From: Streptomyces sp. GESEQ-4
GTDB taxonomy: Bacteria; Actinomycetota; Actinomycetes; Streptomycetales; Streptomycetaceae
Direction of reading: 5' to 3'
Assembly: GCF_017948455.1 (NCBI RefSeq)
Contig: NZ_JAFFSU010000024.1
Coordinates: 1-64,000, forward strand
DNA length: 64,000 nucleotides
The notes below the pieces were generated by a model, which ran no database searches, was not told the origin of the DNA, and saw nothing but the letters and a program-made list of their open reading frames with translations. This document shows positions 1-9,077 of the stretch, piece after piece; position 1 is the first letter of the stretch; each line of letters opens with the position of its first letter. The position numbers and the translations under genes are program-made.

Positions 1-878
<878 letters not shown>

Positions 879-1047
879 GTCCGTCGTCCCGTATCTGCTC
901 GGGGGTCATCTGGGGGCCTCCAACATCTACCAGACCGGCGCAACAACCACCGCCCGTCCCGTAGGACCCACCCCTTTCCGGGCAACCTCGTACACGTACT
1001 TCACACGACCCGGAGCCAAGCGACGCCGCTCGGAGAAAAAAGTTACG

Positions 1048-1067
1048 GGAACCCGCGTAATGGTTCC
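1048..1067. promoter_or_regulatory. Inverted repeat upstream of ssgG
   Basis: A perfect 6-bp inverted repeat, GGAACC and GGTTCC, separated by 8 bases. It lies about 90 bases before the ssgG start, in the 277-bp gap between the divergent DUF2510 and ssgG genes. It could be an operator. No family-specific consensus was recognised. Confidence 0.35.
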
Positions 1068-1155
1068 GGCTCTCCCCTCTCTCCACTCGTACGGGCCCAC
1101 GCCAGGGCCCATCGAGAGCGACATGAGAAGCGACACGAGAGAGGAAACACGCCTT

Positions 1156-1566
1156 ATGTACAGCGTGGTAGAGCGGGAGCTGGAGCTGAGGCTCATCCTG
1201 TCGCCGGAGCGGAGCATCCCGGTCCCGGCCCGGCTGAGCTTCCGCAGCGACGACCCGTACGCCGTCCGCATCTCCTTCCACATCACCTCCGATGCCCCCG
1301 TGCACTGGACCTTCGCCCGTGAGCTGCTCGTCGAGGGCGTGTTCCGGCCCTGCGGCTACGGGGACGTACGGGTGTGGCCCACGAAGGCCGAGGGCCGCAG
1401 CGTCGTCCTGATGGCGCTGAGTTCACCCGACGGGGACGCCCTGCTGCAGGCGCCCGCCGCCCAGGTCTCGGCCTGGCTCGAGCGCACGCTGCGGGTGGTG
1501 CCCCCGGGGACTGAGGGCGAGCAGCTGGGAATCGACGACGCGCTCGACCAGCTGCTCGCCCAGTGA
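1156..1566 (+). CDS. ssgG: SsgA-like sporulation/cell-division protein, SsgG type
   Basis: A 136-residue SsgA-like protein (SALP). SALPs are found only in sporulating actinomycetes and control septum placement and peptidoglycan remodelling during aerial hyphal division; SsgG is associated with correct septum siting. Family hallmarks are visible: an N-terminal ELRLILSPERSIPVPARL stretch, DPYAVRISFH, then WTFARELLVEGVFRP, GDVRVWP and the C-terminal ALSSPDGDALLQAP segment. Start ATG 1156 is preceded by GAGAGAGG. An in-frame ATG at 1123 would add 11 residues but is less well spaced. The SsgG assignment rests on the neighbourhood (FAD oxidase, TPR protein, hpd), which I recall for SCO2924, more than on sequence alone; the SALP family itself is clear. 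Confidence 0.88.
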   Translation: MYSVVERELELRLILSPERSIPVPARLSFRSDDPYAVRISFHITSDAPVHWTFARELLVEGVFRPCGYGDVRVWPTKAEGRSVVLMALSSPDGDALLQAPAAQVSAWLERTLRVVPPGTEGEQLGIDDALDQLLAQ

Positions 1567-1585
1567 CCGTAGGAGAACTCGTAGG

Positions 1586-2986
1586 TCAGAAGAGCTTGCC
1601 CGGATTCAGGATGCCCAGCGGGTCGAAGACGGACTTCACGGCCCGCTGCATCTCCACCCCCACCGGGCCGATCTCTCGGGCCAGCCACTCCTTCTTCAGC
1701 ACGCCCACTCCGTGTTCGCCGGTGATCGTGCCGCCGAGTTCCAGGCCGAGGGCCATGATCTCGTCGAAGGACTCGCGGGCCCGGCGGGACTCGTCGGGGT
1801 CCTGGGCGTCGAAGCAGACGGTCGGGTGCGTGTTGCCGTCGCCGGCGTGGGCGACGACGCCGATGGTGAGCTGGTACTTCTCGGCGATCCGCTCGGTCCC
1901 TTCGAGCATGTCGCCGAGGCGCGAACGGGGCACGCACACGTCGTCGATCATCGTCGTGCCCTTGACCGCCTCCAGCGCGGTGAGCGACAACCGCCGTGCC
2001 TGGAGGAGGAGTTCCGACTCGGCCAGGTCGTCCGCCGGTACGACCTGGGTGGCGCCGGCCGCCTCACAGAGCGCGCCGAGGGCGGCGAGGTCGGCGGCCG
2101 GGTCCGGGGTGTCGAAGGCGGCCAGCAGCAGCGCCTCCGTCGACTCGGGCAGTCCCATGTGCGCCAGGTCGTTGACGGCCTTCACCGTCGTACGGTCCAT
2201 CAGTTCGAGGAGGGACGGCACATGCCCGCCCGCCATGATCCGGCACACGGCGTCGCACGCGGCGGCCCCGGACGCGAACTCGGCCGCCAGCACCAACTGC
2301 TGCGGCGGCTGCGGCCTCAGCCCCAGGATCGCCCGTACGACGATGCCGAGCGAGCCCTCCGAGCCCACGAACAGGCGGGTCAGGTCGTACCCGGCGACGC
2401 CCTTCGCCGTGCGGCGGCCGGTGGTCATGAGCCGCCCGTCGGCCAGGACGACGTCCAGGCCGAGGACGTACTCGGCGGTGACCCCGTACTTCACACAGCA
2501 CAGGCCGCCCGACGCCGTGCCGATGTTGCCGCCGATCGTGCACATCTCCCAGCTGGAGGGGTCCGGCGGGTAGTACAGGCCGTGTTCGCCGACCGCGCGG
2601 GACAGGGCGGCGTTGATGACGCCGGGTTCGACGACGGCGATACGGTCCACCGGGTTGATCTCGAGGATGCGGTCCATCTTGATGAGGGACAGCACGATGC
2701 AGCCGTCGGAGGCGTTCGCCGCGCCCGACAGGCCGGTGCGGGCGCCCTGCGGGACGACCGGGACGCGCAGCTCGGTGGCGACGCGCATGACGTGCTGCAC
2801 CTCTTCGACCGTGCGCGGCAGTACGACCACGGCGGGGGCGCCGGCCGGGCAGAAGCTGGCCATGTCGTTGGCGTAGGCGGCCGTGACGTCGGGGTCGGTG
2901 AGAACGGCCTCGGCGGGCAGGCCGCTGAGCAGGCGGTCGAGAAGGTTGCCAGTCGCTTCGTCGCTAGGCGCTTCGATACGGCTCAT
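1586..2986 (-). CDS. FAD-binding oxidoreductase, GlcD/D-lactate dehydrogenase type
   Basis: A 466-residue flavoprotein of the vanillyl-alcohol-oxidase/PCMH fold, related to glycolate oxidase subunit GlcD and D-lactate dehydrogenases. The N-terminal half holds the FAD-binding domain: VVVLPRTVEEVQHVMR, VPVVPQGARTGLSGAA, then MCTIGGNIGTASGGL and LTRLFVGSEGSLGI. The C-terminal half is the FAD-linked oxidase cap, with VVAHAGDGNTHPTV and the terminal GTITGEHGVGVLKKEWL and GILNPGKLF signatures. Such enzymes oxidise 2-hydroxy acids to 2-oxo acids; the exact substrate cannot be read from sequence. Start ATG 2986 was chosen because the upstream extension is Arg/Pro-rich non-coding sequence. It is convergent with ssgG (19 bases apart) and divergent from the TPR gene. 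Confidence 0.9.
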   Translation of the reverse strand: MSRIEAPSDEATGNLLDRLLSGLPAEAVLTDPDVTAAYANDMASFCPAGAPAVVVLPRTVEEVQHVMRVATELRVPVVPQGARTGLSGAANASDGCIVLSLIKMDRILEINPVDRIAVVEPGVINAALSRAVGEHGLYYPPDPSSWEMCTIGGNIGTASGGLCCVKYGVTAEYVLGLDVVLADGRLMTTGRRTAKGVAGYDLTRLFVGSEGSLGIVVRAILGLRPQPPQQLVLAAEFASGAAACDAVCRIMAGGHVPSLLELMDRTTVKAVNDLAHMGLPESTEALLLAAFDTPDPAADLAALGALCEAAGATQVVPADDLAESELLLQARRLSLTALEAVKGTTMIDDVCVPRSRLGDMLEGTERIAEKYQLTIGVVAHAGDGNTHPTVCFDAQDPDESRRARESFDEIMALGLELGGTITGEHGVGVLKKEWLAREIGPVGVEMQRAVKSVFDPLGILNPGKLF

Positions 2987-3075
2987 GATCACAGGTTCGC
3001 ACCCGGGGCCATCGGTGTGAACCCCGTCCGCACAAGGCTTCGGGTGCGGGGATGCGGTCGTCGTATTGACGCACA

Positions 3076-4494
3076 GTGAGCGCCATGGGGAACCAAGAGG
3101 AAGCGCCGGCCGAGGTGCGCCCGCCTGTTGCCCGCTGGGTGCCGCTCGCGGCCGTCGCCGCGTGCGCCGTACTCGGTGTGGTGCTGATGCTGCTGCCCGG
3201 GGAACGGCCCACATCGCGGGTTCCGGCTCCGGCGCCGGGGGCCCAGGCGCTGACGGCGGTCGGTTCCGGGGTGCCGGCCGCGCTGCCCGGCCTGGCGGCG
3301 CTGATCGGCGAGCGCGAGGCACGGGTGCGGGCGCATCCCGAGGACGCGCGGTCCTGGGCGGTGCTCGGGACGGCGTACGTCGAACAGGGGCGGCGGATCG
3401 CGGAGCCGTCCTACTTCCCGCGGGCCGAGCAGGCGCTGCGGACCTCGCTGCGGACGCGGGTGGAGGGGAATGTGGAAGCGCTGACCGGGATGGCGGCGCT
3501 GGCGAACGCGCGGCGTGACTTTCCGGCGGCGCGGAAGTGGGGGCAGGCCGCGCTGGAGCTGGACACGAAGCGCTGGACGACGTATCCCGTGCTCATCGAC
3601 GCCTGTACGGGGCTGGGCGATCACAAGGCGGCCGAGCGGACGCTGGACCGGATGCTGGAGCTGCACTCCGGGCCCGCCGCCCTCGCGTGGGCCGGTGCCG
3701 TCTACCGCGACCACGGCCGGCGCGAGGACGCCGCCGCCGCGCTGGCCGACGCGGCGGCCGGAGCAGAGGCGCCCGCCGAGAAGGCCGCGTATCTGGAGCG
3801 GGGCGGGCAGCTGGCGTTCGAGCGCGGGGACGTGGAGGTCGCGCTGCGGCACTTCCAGGAGGCGGTCCGTATCGACCCCGACCAGCGGGCCGCGCAGGCC
3901 GGGCAAGGGCGGGCGCTGGCGGCGCTGGGGCGGACGCCGGAGGCGCTGAACGCGTACCAGATGGCCCTCGCCAAGCAGCCGCTGCCGCAATACGCCCTGG
4001 AACTGGGCGAGTTGTACGAGTCGCTGGGGCTCGATCAGGCGGCGCGTGTGCAGTACGACCTGCTGCGGGAGCGGGTGCGGAGCGCGGCGGCGGGCGGGGC
4101 CGACGAGGAGCTGGTCCTCGGGCAGTTCGAGGCGGACCACGGGGACCCGGAGGCGGCGGTACGGCGACTGCGCGCCGAGTGGCAGCGCCAGCCCGGGATC
4201 GCCGTGGCCGACGCGCTGGGGTGGGCGCTGCACCGGGCCGGGCAGCACGAGGAGGCGCTGAAGTTCGCGGTGCGGGCGACGGACGAGAAGCACGGGGGTG
4301 GGGTGCGCAGCGCCCTGTACGCGTATCACCGGGGCATGATCGAGGGCGAGTTGGAGCTGTACGGGCCGGCCCGGCGGCACCTTCAGGAGGCCCTGCGGAT
4401 CAACCCGCACTTCTCACCGTGGCGCGCTCCCACGGCACGGGAGGCGTTGCGAGGGCTCGGCGACCTGCCGGCCGACGAGCCCCTGCCTACATAG
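3076..4494 (+). CDS. Membrane-anchored tetratricopeptide repeat protein
   Basis: A 472-residue protein with a short cytoplasmic N-terminus, one hydrophobic segment at about residues 21-41, and an extended Ala/Leu-rich helical repeat region over most of the rest. TPR-like units are clear, for example AWAGAVYRDHGRREDAAAAL, YLERGGQLAFERGDVEVALR and ALGRTPEALNAYQMALAKQP. It is probably an extracytoplasmic scaffold anchored by the single N-terminal helix. No enzymatic motif is present and no partner is evident. GTG 3076 was taken as the start; ATG 3085 is an in-frame alternative three codons later. It ends 9 bases before the convergent hpd stop. Confidence 0.8.
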   Translation: MSAMGNQEEAPAEVRPPVARWVPLAAVAACAVLGVVLMLLPGERPTSRVPAPAPGAQALTAVGSGVPAALPGLAALIGEREARVRAHPEDARSWAVLGTAYVEQGRRIAEPSYFPRAEQALRTSLRTRVEGNVEALTGMAALANARRDFPAARKWGQAALELDTKRWTTYPVLIDACTGLGDHKAAERTLDRMLELHSGPAALAWAGAVYRDHGRREDAAAALADAAAGAEAPAEKAAYLERGGQLAFERGDVEVALRHFQEAVRIDPDQRAAQAGQGRALAALGRTPEALNAYQMALAKQPLPQYALELGELYESLGLDQAARVQYDLLRERVRSAAAGGADEELVLGQFEADHGDPEAAVRRLRAEWQRQPGIAVADALGWALHRAGQHEEALKFAVRATDEKHGGGVRSALYAYHRGMIEGELELYGPARRHLQEALRINPHFSPWRAPTAREALRGLGDLPADEPLPT

Positions 4495-4503
4495 TTCTCC
4501 TGG

Positions 4504-5649
4504 CTACAGGTTGCCCCGCTTCTCCTGCTCCCGCTCGATCGCCTCGAACAGGGCCTTGAAGTTGCCCTTGCCGAAGCCCATCGAGCCGTGGCGTTCGATC
4601 AGCTCGAAGAAGACGGTCGGGCGGTCCTGGACCGGCTTGGTGAAGATCTGCAGCAGGTAGCCGTCCTCGTCGCGGTCGGCGAGGATCTTCAGCTCGCGCA
4701 GGGTCTCGACGGGCACGCGGGTGTCGCCGACCCACTCGCCGAGGGTGTCGTAGTACGAGTCGGGGGTGTCGAGGAACTGCACGCCGGCCGCCCGCATCGT
4801 CCGTACCGTCTGGACGATGTCGTTGGTGTTGAGCGCGATGTGCTGGACGCCCGCGCCGCCGTAGAACTCCAGGTACTCGTCGATCTGGGACTTCTTCTTG
4901 GCGAGGGCGGGCTCGTTGATCGGGAACTTGACCTTGAGGGTGCCGTCCGCGACCACCTTGGACATGAGCGCGCTGTACTCGGTGGCGATGTCGTCGCCCA
5001 CGAACTCCTTCATGTTCGTGAAGCCCATGACCTTGTTGTAGAAGCCGACCCATTCGTTCATGCGGCCGAGTTCGACGTTGCCGACGCAGTGGTCGACGGC
5101 CTGGAAGGTGCGCTGCGTGGGCGGCTGGACGAGCGGGGTGGCGGCGGTGAAGCCGGGGAGGTACGGGCCGTCGTAGCCGCCGCGTTCGACGAGGGTGTGG
5201 CGGGTCTGGCCGTACGTGGCGATCGCGGCGAGGACGACCGTGCCGTGCTCGTCCTTCAGCTCGTACGGCTCGGTGACCGAGCGCGCGCCGTGCTCGACGG
5301 CGTACGCGTACGCGGCGCGGGCGTCCGGGACCTCGATGGCGAGGTCGATGACGCCGTCGCCGTGCTCGGCCACGTGCTCGGCGAGGAAGTGGCCCCAGGT
5401 GGTCGCGGGCTTGATCACCGAGGTGAGGACGAAGCGGGCGGAGCCGTTGGTGAGGACGTAGCTCGCGGTCTCGCGGCTGCCGGTCTCCGGTCCGGAGTAG
5501 GCGACGAGCCGCATGCCGAAGGCGGTGGAGTAGTAGTGCGCCGCCTGCTTGGCGTTGCCCACGGCGAAGACGACCGCGTCCATTCCCTTGACCGGGAAGG
5601 GGTCGGCCTGCCGGGCGGTGTCGGGAGTGTGGTGTGTGGTCTGCGTCAT
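4504..5649 (-). CDS. hpd: 4-hydroxyphenylpyruvate dioxygenase
   Basis: A 381-residue non-haem Fe(II) enzyme that converts 4-hydroxyphenylpyruvate to homogentisate in tyrosine catabolism. Two vicinal-oxygen-chelate domains are present. The three iron ligands are visible at His187 (AVDHCVGN), His270 (GVQHIALN) and Glu349 (FFELIERHG). These are the same positions I recall for the crystallised Streptomyces avermitilis enzyme, and the length matches the family. Start ATG 5649 gives MTQTTHHTPD. The gene is divergent from the AsnC/Lrp regulator at 5774, and the intergenic region carries a dense set of GCAA/TTGC half-sites, suggesting control by that regulator. Confidence 0.97.
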   Translation of the reverse strand: MTQTTHHTPDTARQADPFPVKGMDAVVFAVGNAKQAAHYYSTAFGMRLVAYSGPETGSRETASYVLTNGSARFVLTSVIKPATTWGHFLAEHVAEHGDGVIDLAIEVPDARAAYAYAVEHGARSVTEPYELKDEHGTVVLAAIATYGQTRHTLVERGGYDGPYLPGFTAATPLVQPPTQRTFQAVDHCVGNVELGRMNEWVGFYNKVMGFTNMKEFVGDDIATEYSALMSKVVADGTLKVKFPINEPALAKKKSQIDEYLEFYGGAGVQHIALNTNDIVQTVRTMRAAGVQFLDTPDSYYDTLGEWVGDTRVPVETLRELKILADRDEDGYLLQIFTKPVQDRPTVFFELIERHGSMGFGKGNFKALFEAIEREQEKRGNL

Positions 5650-5671
5650 AGCGGAAGCCTCGCGCCGGTTC

Positions 5672-5707
5672 GCAAGGTGCGCAATAGTTTGCGGAATTGC
5701 TGGGCAA
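5672..5707. promoter_or_regulatory. GCAA/TTGC half-site array between hpd and asnC-type gene
   Basis: Five 4-base half-sites occur in 36 bases: GCAA at 5672, GCAA at 5681, TTGC at 5689, TTGC at 5697 and GCAA at 5704. Several pair as inverted repeats (GCAA-N4-TTGC and TTGC-N3-GCAA). The array covers the hpd promoter region and lies about 70 bases before the AsnC/Lrp start. Clustered, phased half-sites are typical of Lrp-family binding, so this is a candidate shared operator. Confidence 0.5.
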
Positions 5708-5773
5708 TGTGACCAGTGCAGCGCCCGTTTCTGCGGGCTTCCTGTACAGGATGACCACCCCTGGAGGGCCCGT

Positions 5774-6259
5774 ATGGCGATCGATCGACTGGACGGGCGG
5801 ATCATCGGGCTGCTGGCCCGGGAGCCACGGATCGGGGTGCTGGAGATGTCCCGGCGGCTGGGGGTGGCCCGGGGGACGGTGCAGGCGCGGCTCGACCGGC
5901 TTCAGTCGAATGGCGTCATCCGGGGGTTCGGGCCCGAAGTGGATCCGGCGGCGCTCGGCTATCCGGTCACGGCGTTCGCGACGCTGCAGATCCGGCAGGG
6001 GCAAGGGGCCGACGTACGGGCGCACTTGGCGACCGTGCCGGAGGTGCTGGAGCTGCACACCACCACCGGCACCGGGGACATGCTGTGCCGGCTCGTGGCC
6101 CGCTCGAATGCCGATCTTCAGCGGGTGATCGACCTGGTTGTCGGTTTTGATGGCATCGTCCGGGCCTCCACCGCGATCGTCATGGAGAACCCTGTTCCGC
6201 TGCGGATCATCCCGCTGGTGGAGCAGGCGGCGGAGGACCTGGGCAGCGGACGGGAGTGA
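5774..6259 (+). CDS. AsnC/Lrp-family transcriptional regulator
   Basis: A 161-residue feast/famine regulator. The N-terminal winged helix-turn-helix spans about residues 1-60 (DRLDGRIIGLL, then LGVARGTVQARLDRLQSNGV) and is followed by the RAM effector-binding domain (VTAFATLQIRQGQ, ELHTTTGTGDMLCRLVAR). ATG 5774 is preceded by GGAGGG at 5763-5768. Being divergent from hpd, it is probably a local regulator of tyrosine/4-hydroxyphenylpyruvate catabolism; its ligand is unknown. The OpuC-type operon begins only 25 bases downstream on the same strand, so read-through into it is possible. Confidence 0.92.
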   Translation: MAIDRLDGRIIGLLAREPRIGVLEMSRRLGVARGTVQARLDRLQSNGVIRGFGPEVDPAALGYPVTAFATLQIRQGQGADVRAHLATVPEVLELHTTTGTGDMLCRLVARSNADLQRVIDLVVGFDGIVRASTAIVMENPVPLRIIPLVEQAAEDLGSGRE

Positions 6260-6284
6260 TACCGAGCCTCTGAGGTGACCGCGG

Positions 6285-6932
6285 GTGAACTTCTGGGAGT
6301 ACCTGGGCAACCGGCATCAGCAGTTGCTCGCGGATGCCGGGCAACACGCCAGCGCGGTCTTCCAGTGCATGGTCGTGGCGACCGTGCTGGGCGTCCTCAT
6401 CGGGATCGTGACCTACCGGAGCGAGTGGGCCGGAAGCCTCGCCACGACGACCACCTCGACGATTCTGACCATCCCGTCGCTCGCCATGATCGGTCTGCTC
6501 ATCCCGATCGTCGGGCTGGGAGTGCCGCCCACGGTGATCGCGCTGACCCTGTACGGGCTGCTGCCGATCGTGCGCAACGCGATCGTCGGACTGCGCGGGG
6601 TCGATCCGACGCTGGTGGACGCGGCGAAGGGCATCGGGATGTCTCGCGTGGCCCGGCTGGCGCGGATCGAGCTGCCGCTGGCCTGGCCGCCGATCCTGAC
6701 CGGGATCCGGGTCTCCACGCAGATGCTGATGGGCATCGCGGCGATCGCGGCGTACGCCTCCGGGCCCGGCCTCGGCAATGTGATCTTCCGTGGGCTGGCC
6801 TCGCTGGGCAGCAAGAACGCGATCAACCAGGTGCTCGCGGGAACGCTCGGGATCATCATCCTGGCGCTGTTGTTCGATGCCGCGTACGTCCTCATCGGAC
6901 GGCTGACCATCCCCAGGGGGATCCGTGCCTGA
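6285..6932 (+). CDS. OpuC/ProW-type ABC permease, first of two
   Basis: A 215-residue inner-membrane permease of the glycine betaine/carnitine/choline family. It has five or six hydrophobic segments and a canonical EAA loop (GVDPTLVDAAKGIGMS) that contacts the ATPase. TILTIPSLAMIGLLIPIVGLG is characteristic of the OpuCB/OpuCD group. Start GTG 6285. Its stop overlaps the start of the ATPase gene by 8 bases. With the next three genes it forms a complete osmoprotectant importer. Confidence 0.92.
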   Translation: MNFWEYLGNRHQQLLADAGQHASAVFQCMVVATVLGVLIGIVTYRSEWAGSLATTTTSTILTIPSLAMIGLLIPIVGLGVPPTVIALTLYGLLPIVRNAIVGLRGVDPTLVDAAKGIGMSRVARLARIELPLAWPPILTGIRVSTQMLMGIAAIAAYASGPGLGNVIFRGLASLGSKNAINQVLAGTLGIIILALLFDAAYVLIGRLTIPRGIRA

Positions 6933-8208
6933 GACCTCCGTGGCCTCCGCAGCTGAGACCTCCGAAGCCGAGAAGGCGACCTCGACCTCCGGTGCCTCCA
7001 TCGAGCTGGAGAACCTCACCAAGCGGTATCCGGGGGCCCCGCAGCCGGCCGTCGACAGCGTGAACATGGAGATCAAGGCGGGCGAGATCGTCATCTTCGT
7101 CGGGCCGTCCGGCTGCGGGAAGTCCACGACGCTCAAGATGATCAACCGGCTGATCGAACCGACCGGCGGACGCATCCGCATCAACGGCGAGGACGTCACC
7201 GACATGGACCCGGTGAAGCTGCGCCGCAACGTCGGGTACGCCATCCAGGCGTCCGGCCTCTTCCCGCACATGACGGTCGCCCAGAACATCGCGCTGGTGC
7301 CGAAGATGATCGGCTGGCCGAAGGCGCGGATCAGAGCGCGGGTGGAGGAGATGCTGGACCTCGTCGGGCTCGACCCGGGCGAGTTCCACGGCCGCTATCC
7401 GCGCCAGCTCTCCGGCGGTCAGCAGCAACGCGTGGGCGTGGCACGGGCGTTGGCGGCGGATCCGCCGGTGCTGTTGATGGACGAGCCGTTCGGCGCGGTC
7501 GATCCGATCACCCGCGATCACCTCCAGGACGAGCTGATCAGGTTGCAGCACGAACTGCACAAGACGATCGTCTTCGTCACCCATGACTTCGACGAGGCGA
7601 TCAAGCTCGGTGATCGCATCGCCGTGCTGCGCGAACGGTCCCACATCGCCCAGTTCGACACCCCGGAGGCGATCCTCACCAACCCCTCCGACGACTTCGT
7701 ATCGGGGTTCGTCGGCGCCGGGGCGGCGCTGAAGCGGCTGAATCTCACCCGCGTACGGGATGTGGAGATCACCGACTATCCGACGGCGACCGTCGACGAT
7801 CCGCTCCAGCAGATCTTCAACCGGCTGCGGACGAGCGGCACGAACGAGGTCCTGCTGCTCGACAAGCGCGGGCGGCCGTACAAGTGGCTGCGGCGCGGCG
7901 ACATGATGCGGGCCAAGGGTTCGCTGGCGCGGGCGGGCACGCTCGTGCACGACACGGTGACCAGGGACGCGACCCTGCGGGACGCGCTGGAGGCGGTGCT
8001 GACGGACAGCGCGGGCCGGGTGGCCGTGACCGGGCGGCGCGGCGAGTACACGGGCGTCGTCGACATGGAGACGCTGATGAACTCCGTGCACGAGCTGCTG
8101 GACGCCGACCGGCTGGACGCCATGGAGCACCAGCACGAACTGGAGGAGATCCGGGCCCAGCAGACGCACGCCGAGCAGGAGGGCGTCGGAGGGGAGAAGA
8201 AGGCGTGA
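6925..8208 (+). CDS. OpuCA/ProV-type ABC ATPase with CBS domains
   Basis: A 427-residue ATP-binding subunit. The nucleotide-binding domain occupies about residues 30-260, with Walker A GPSGCGKST, signature LSGGQQQRVGVARAL, Walker B VLLMDEPFGAVD and switch FVTHDFDEA. The C-terminal 130 residues resemble a CBS pair (DPLQQIFNRLRTSG, GRVAVTGRRGEYTGVVDMETL), the module that senses ionic strength in OpuA-type transporters. The N-terminal 25 residues are Ser/Ala/Glu-rich and probably disordered. GTG 6925 overlaps the upstream permease by 8 bases, implying translational coupling. Confidence 0.94.
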   Translation: MPETSVASAAETSEAEKATSTSGASIELENLTKRYPGAPQPAVDSVNMEIKAGEIVIFVGPSGCGKSTTLKMINRLIEPTGGRIRINGEDVTDMDPVKLRRNVGYAIQASGLFPHMTVAQNIALVPKMIGWPKARIRARVEEMLDLVGLDPGEFHGRYPRQLSGGQQQRVGVARALAADPPVLLMDEPFGAVDPITRDHLQDELIRLQHELHKTIVFVTHDFDEAIKLGDRIAVLRERSHIAQFDTPEAILTNPSDDFVSGFVGAGAALKRLNLTRVRDVEITDYPTATVDDPLQQIFNRLRTSGTNEVLLLDKRGRPYKWLRRGDMMRAKGSLARAGTLVHDTVTRDATLRDALEAVLTDSAGRVAVTGRRGEYTGVVDMETLMNSVHELLDADRLDAMEHQHELEEIRAQQTHAEQEGVGGEKKA

Positions 8209-8219
8209 GAGGAGAAGGC

Positions 8220-9077
8220 GTGGCCGCCTCCGCCGACCGGCGTCCCGAGGGCGAGCACGAGGTCGAGGGCCACGCCTTCCGGGACGAGGGCGAGGCCCCC
8301 GGCGACCAGGAACCGCCGCCGCCACGGGCGGTGACGCGGCGCCGGATCGGCTGGCGCAAGCTCACCTTCCTGCCGGTCGTCCTCATCGCCGTGCTGCTGG
8401 CGACCTGGCTGTGGTTCGAGCAGGCCGACCTGGACCCCCTCTCCGAGAACGCGCTGTCGGACGGCCAGGTGTCCAAGGCCCTGTGGCAGCACATCCAACT
8501 CACGGTGATCTCCACGTTCTTCGTGCTGATCATCGCGATCCCGCTGGGCATCCTGCTCACCCGCAAGGCGTTCCGGAAGGCGACCCCGGTGGCGATGGCG
8601 TTCGCCAACATGGGCCAGGCGACGCCCGCGATCGGCCTGCTCGCCCTGCTGGTGATCTGGCTGGGCATCGGCCGGAGAGCGGCTCTGATCGGCATGATCA
8701 TCTACGCCGTCCTGCCCGTGCTGTCGAACACGATCGCCGGCCTGAAGGCCAACGACCCGAGCCTGCTGGAGGCCGCCCGCGGCATCGGCATGTCCCCGCT
8801 CGGCGTGCTCTCCCGCGTCGAACTGCCGCTGGCGGTCCCGCTGATCCTGGCGGGCGTGCGGACGGCGCTCGTCCTGAACGTCGGTACGGCGACGCTGGCG
8901 ACGTTCGGCGGGGGCGGCGGGCTGGGCGTACTGATCACGACCGGTATCACCAACCAGCGGATGCCCGTGCTGATGCTGGGTTCGATCCTCACGGTCGTAC
9001 TCGCCCTGCTGGTGGACTGGCTGGCCTCACTGGCCGAACTGCTGCTGCGGCCACGGGGGTTGGAGGTGGGGACATGA
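8220..9077 (+). CDS. OpuC/ProW-type ABC permease, second of two
   Basis: A 285-residue permease. An N-terminal hydrophilic extension of about 45 residues rich in Glu, Arg and Pro precedes a first transmembrane segment (FLPVVLIAVLLATWLWF). The typical permease core follows, with the EAA loop NDPSLLEAARGIGMSPLG and a Gly-rich segment before ITTGITNQRMP. GTG 8220 has AGGAG five bases upstream. GTG 8205, overlapping the ATPase stop as GTGA, is an alternative that adds five residues. It is partnered with the permease at 6285. Its stop overlaps the substrate-binding gene start by 4 bases. Confidence 0.92.
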   Translation: MAASADRRPEGEHEVEGHAFRDEGEAPGDQEPPPPRAVTRRRIGWRKLTFLPVVLIAVLLATWLWFEQADLDPLSENALSDGQVSKALWQHIQLTVISTFFVLIIAIPLGILLTRKAFRKATPVAMAFANMGQATPAIGLLALLVIWLGIGRRAALIGMIIYAVLPVLSNTIAGLKANDPSLLEAARGIGMSPLGVLSRVELPLAVPLILAGVRTALVLNVGTATLATFGGGGGLGVLITTGITNQRMPVLMLGSILTVVLALLVDWLASLAELLLRPRGLEVGT

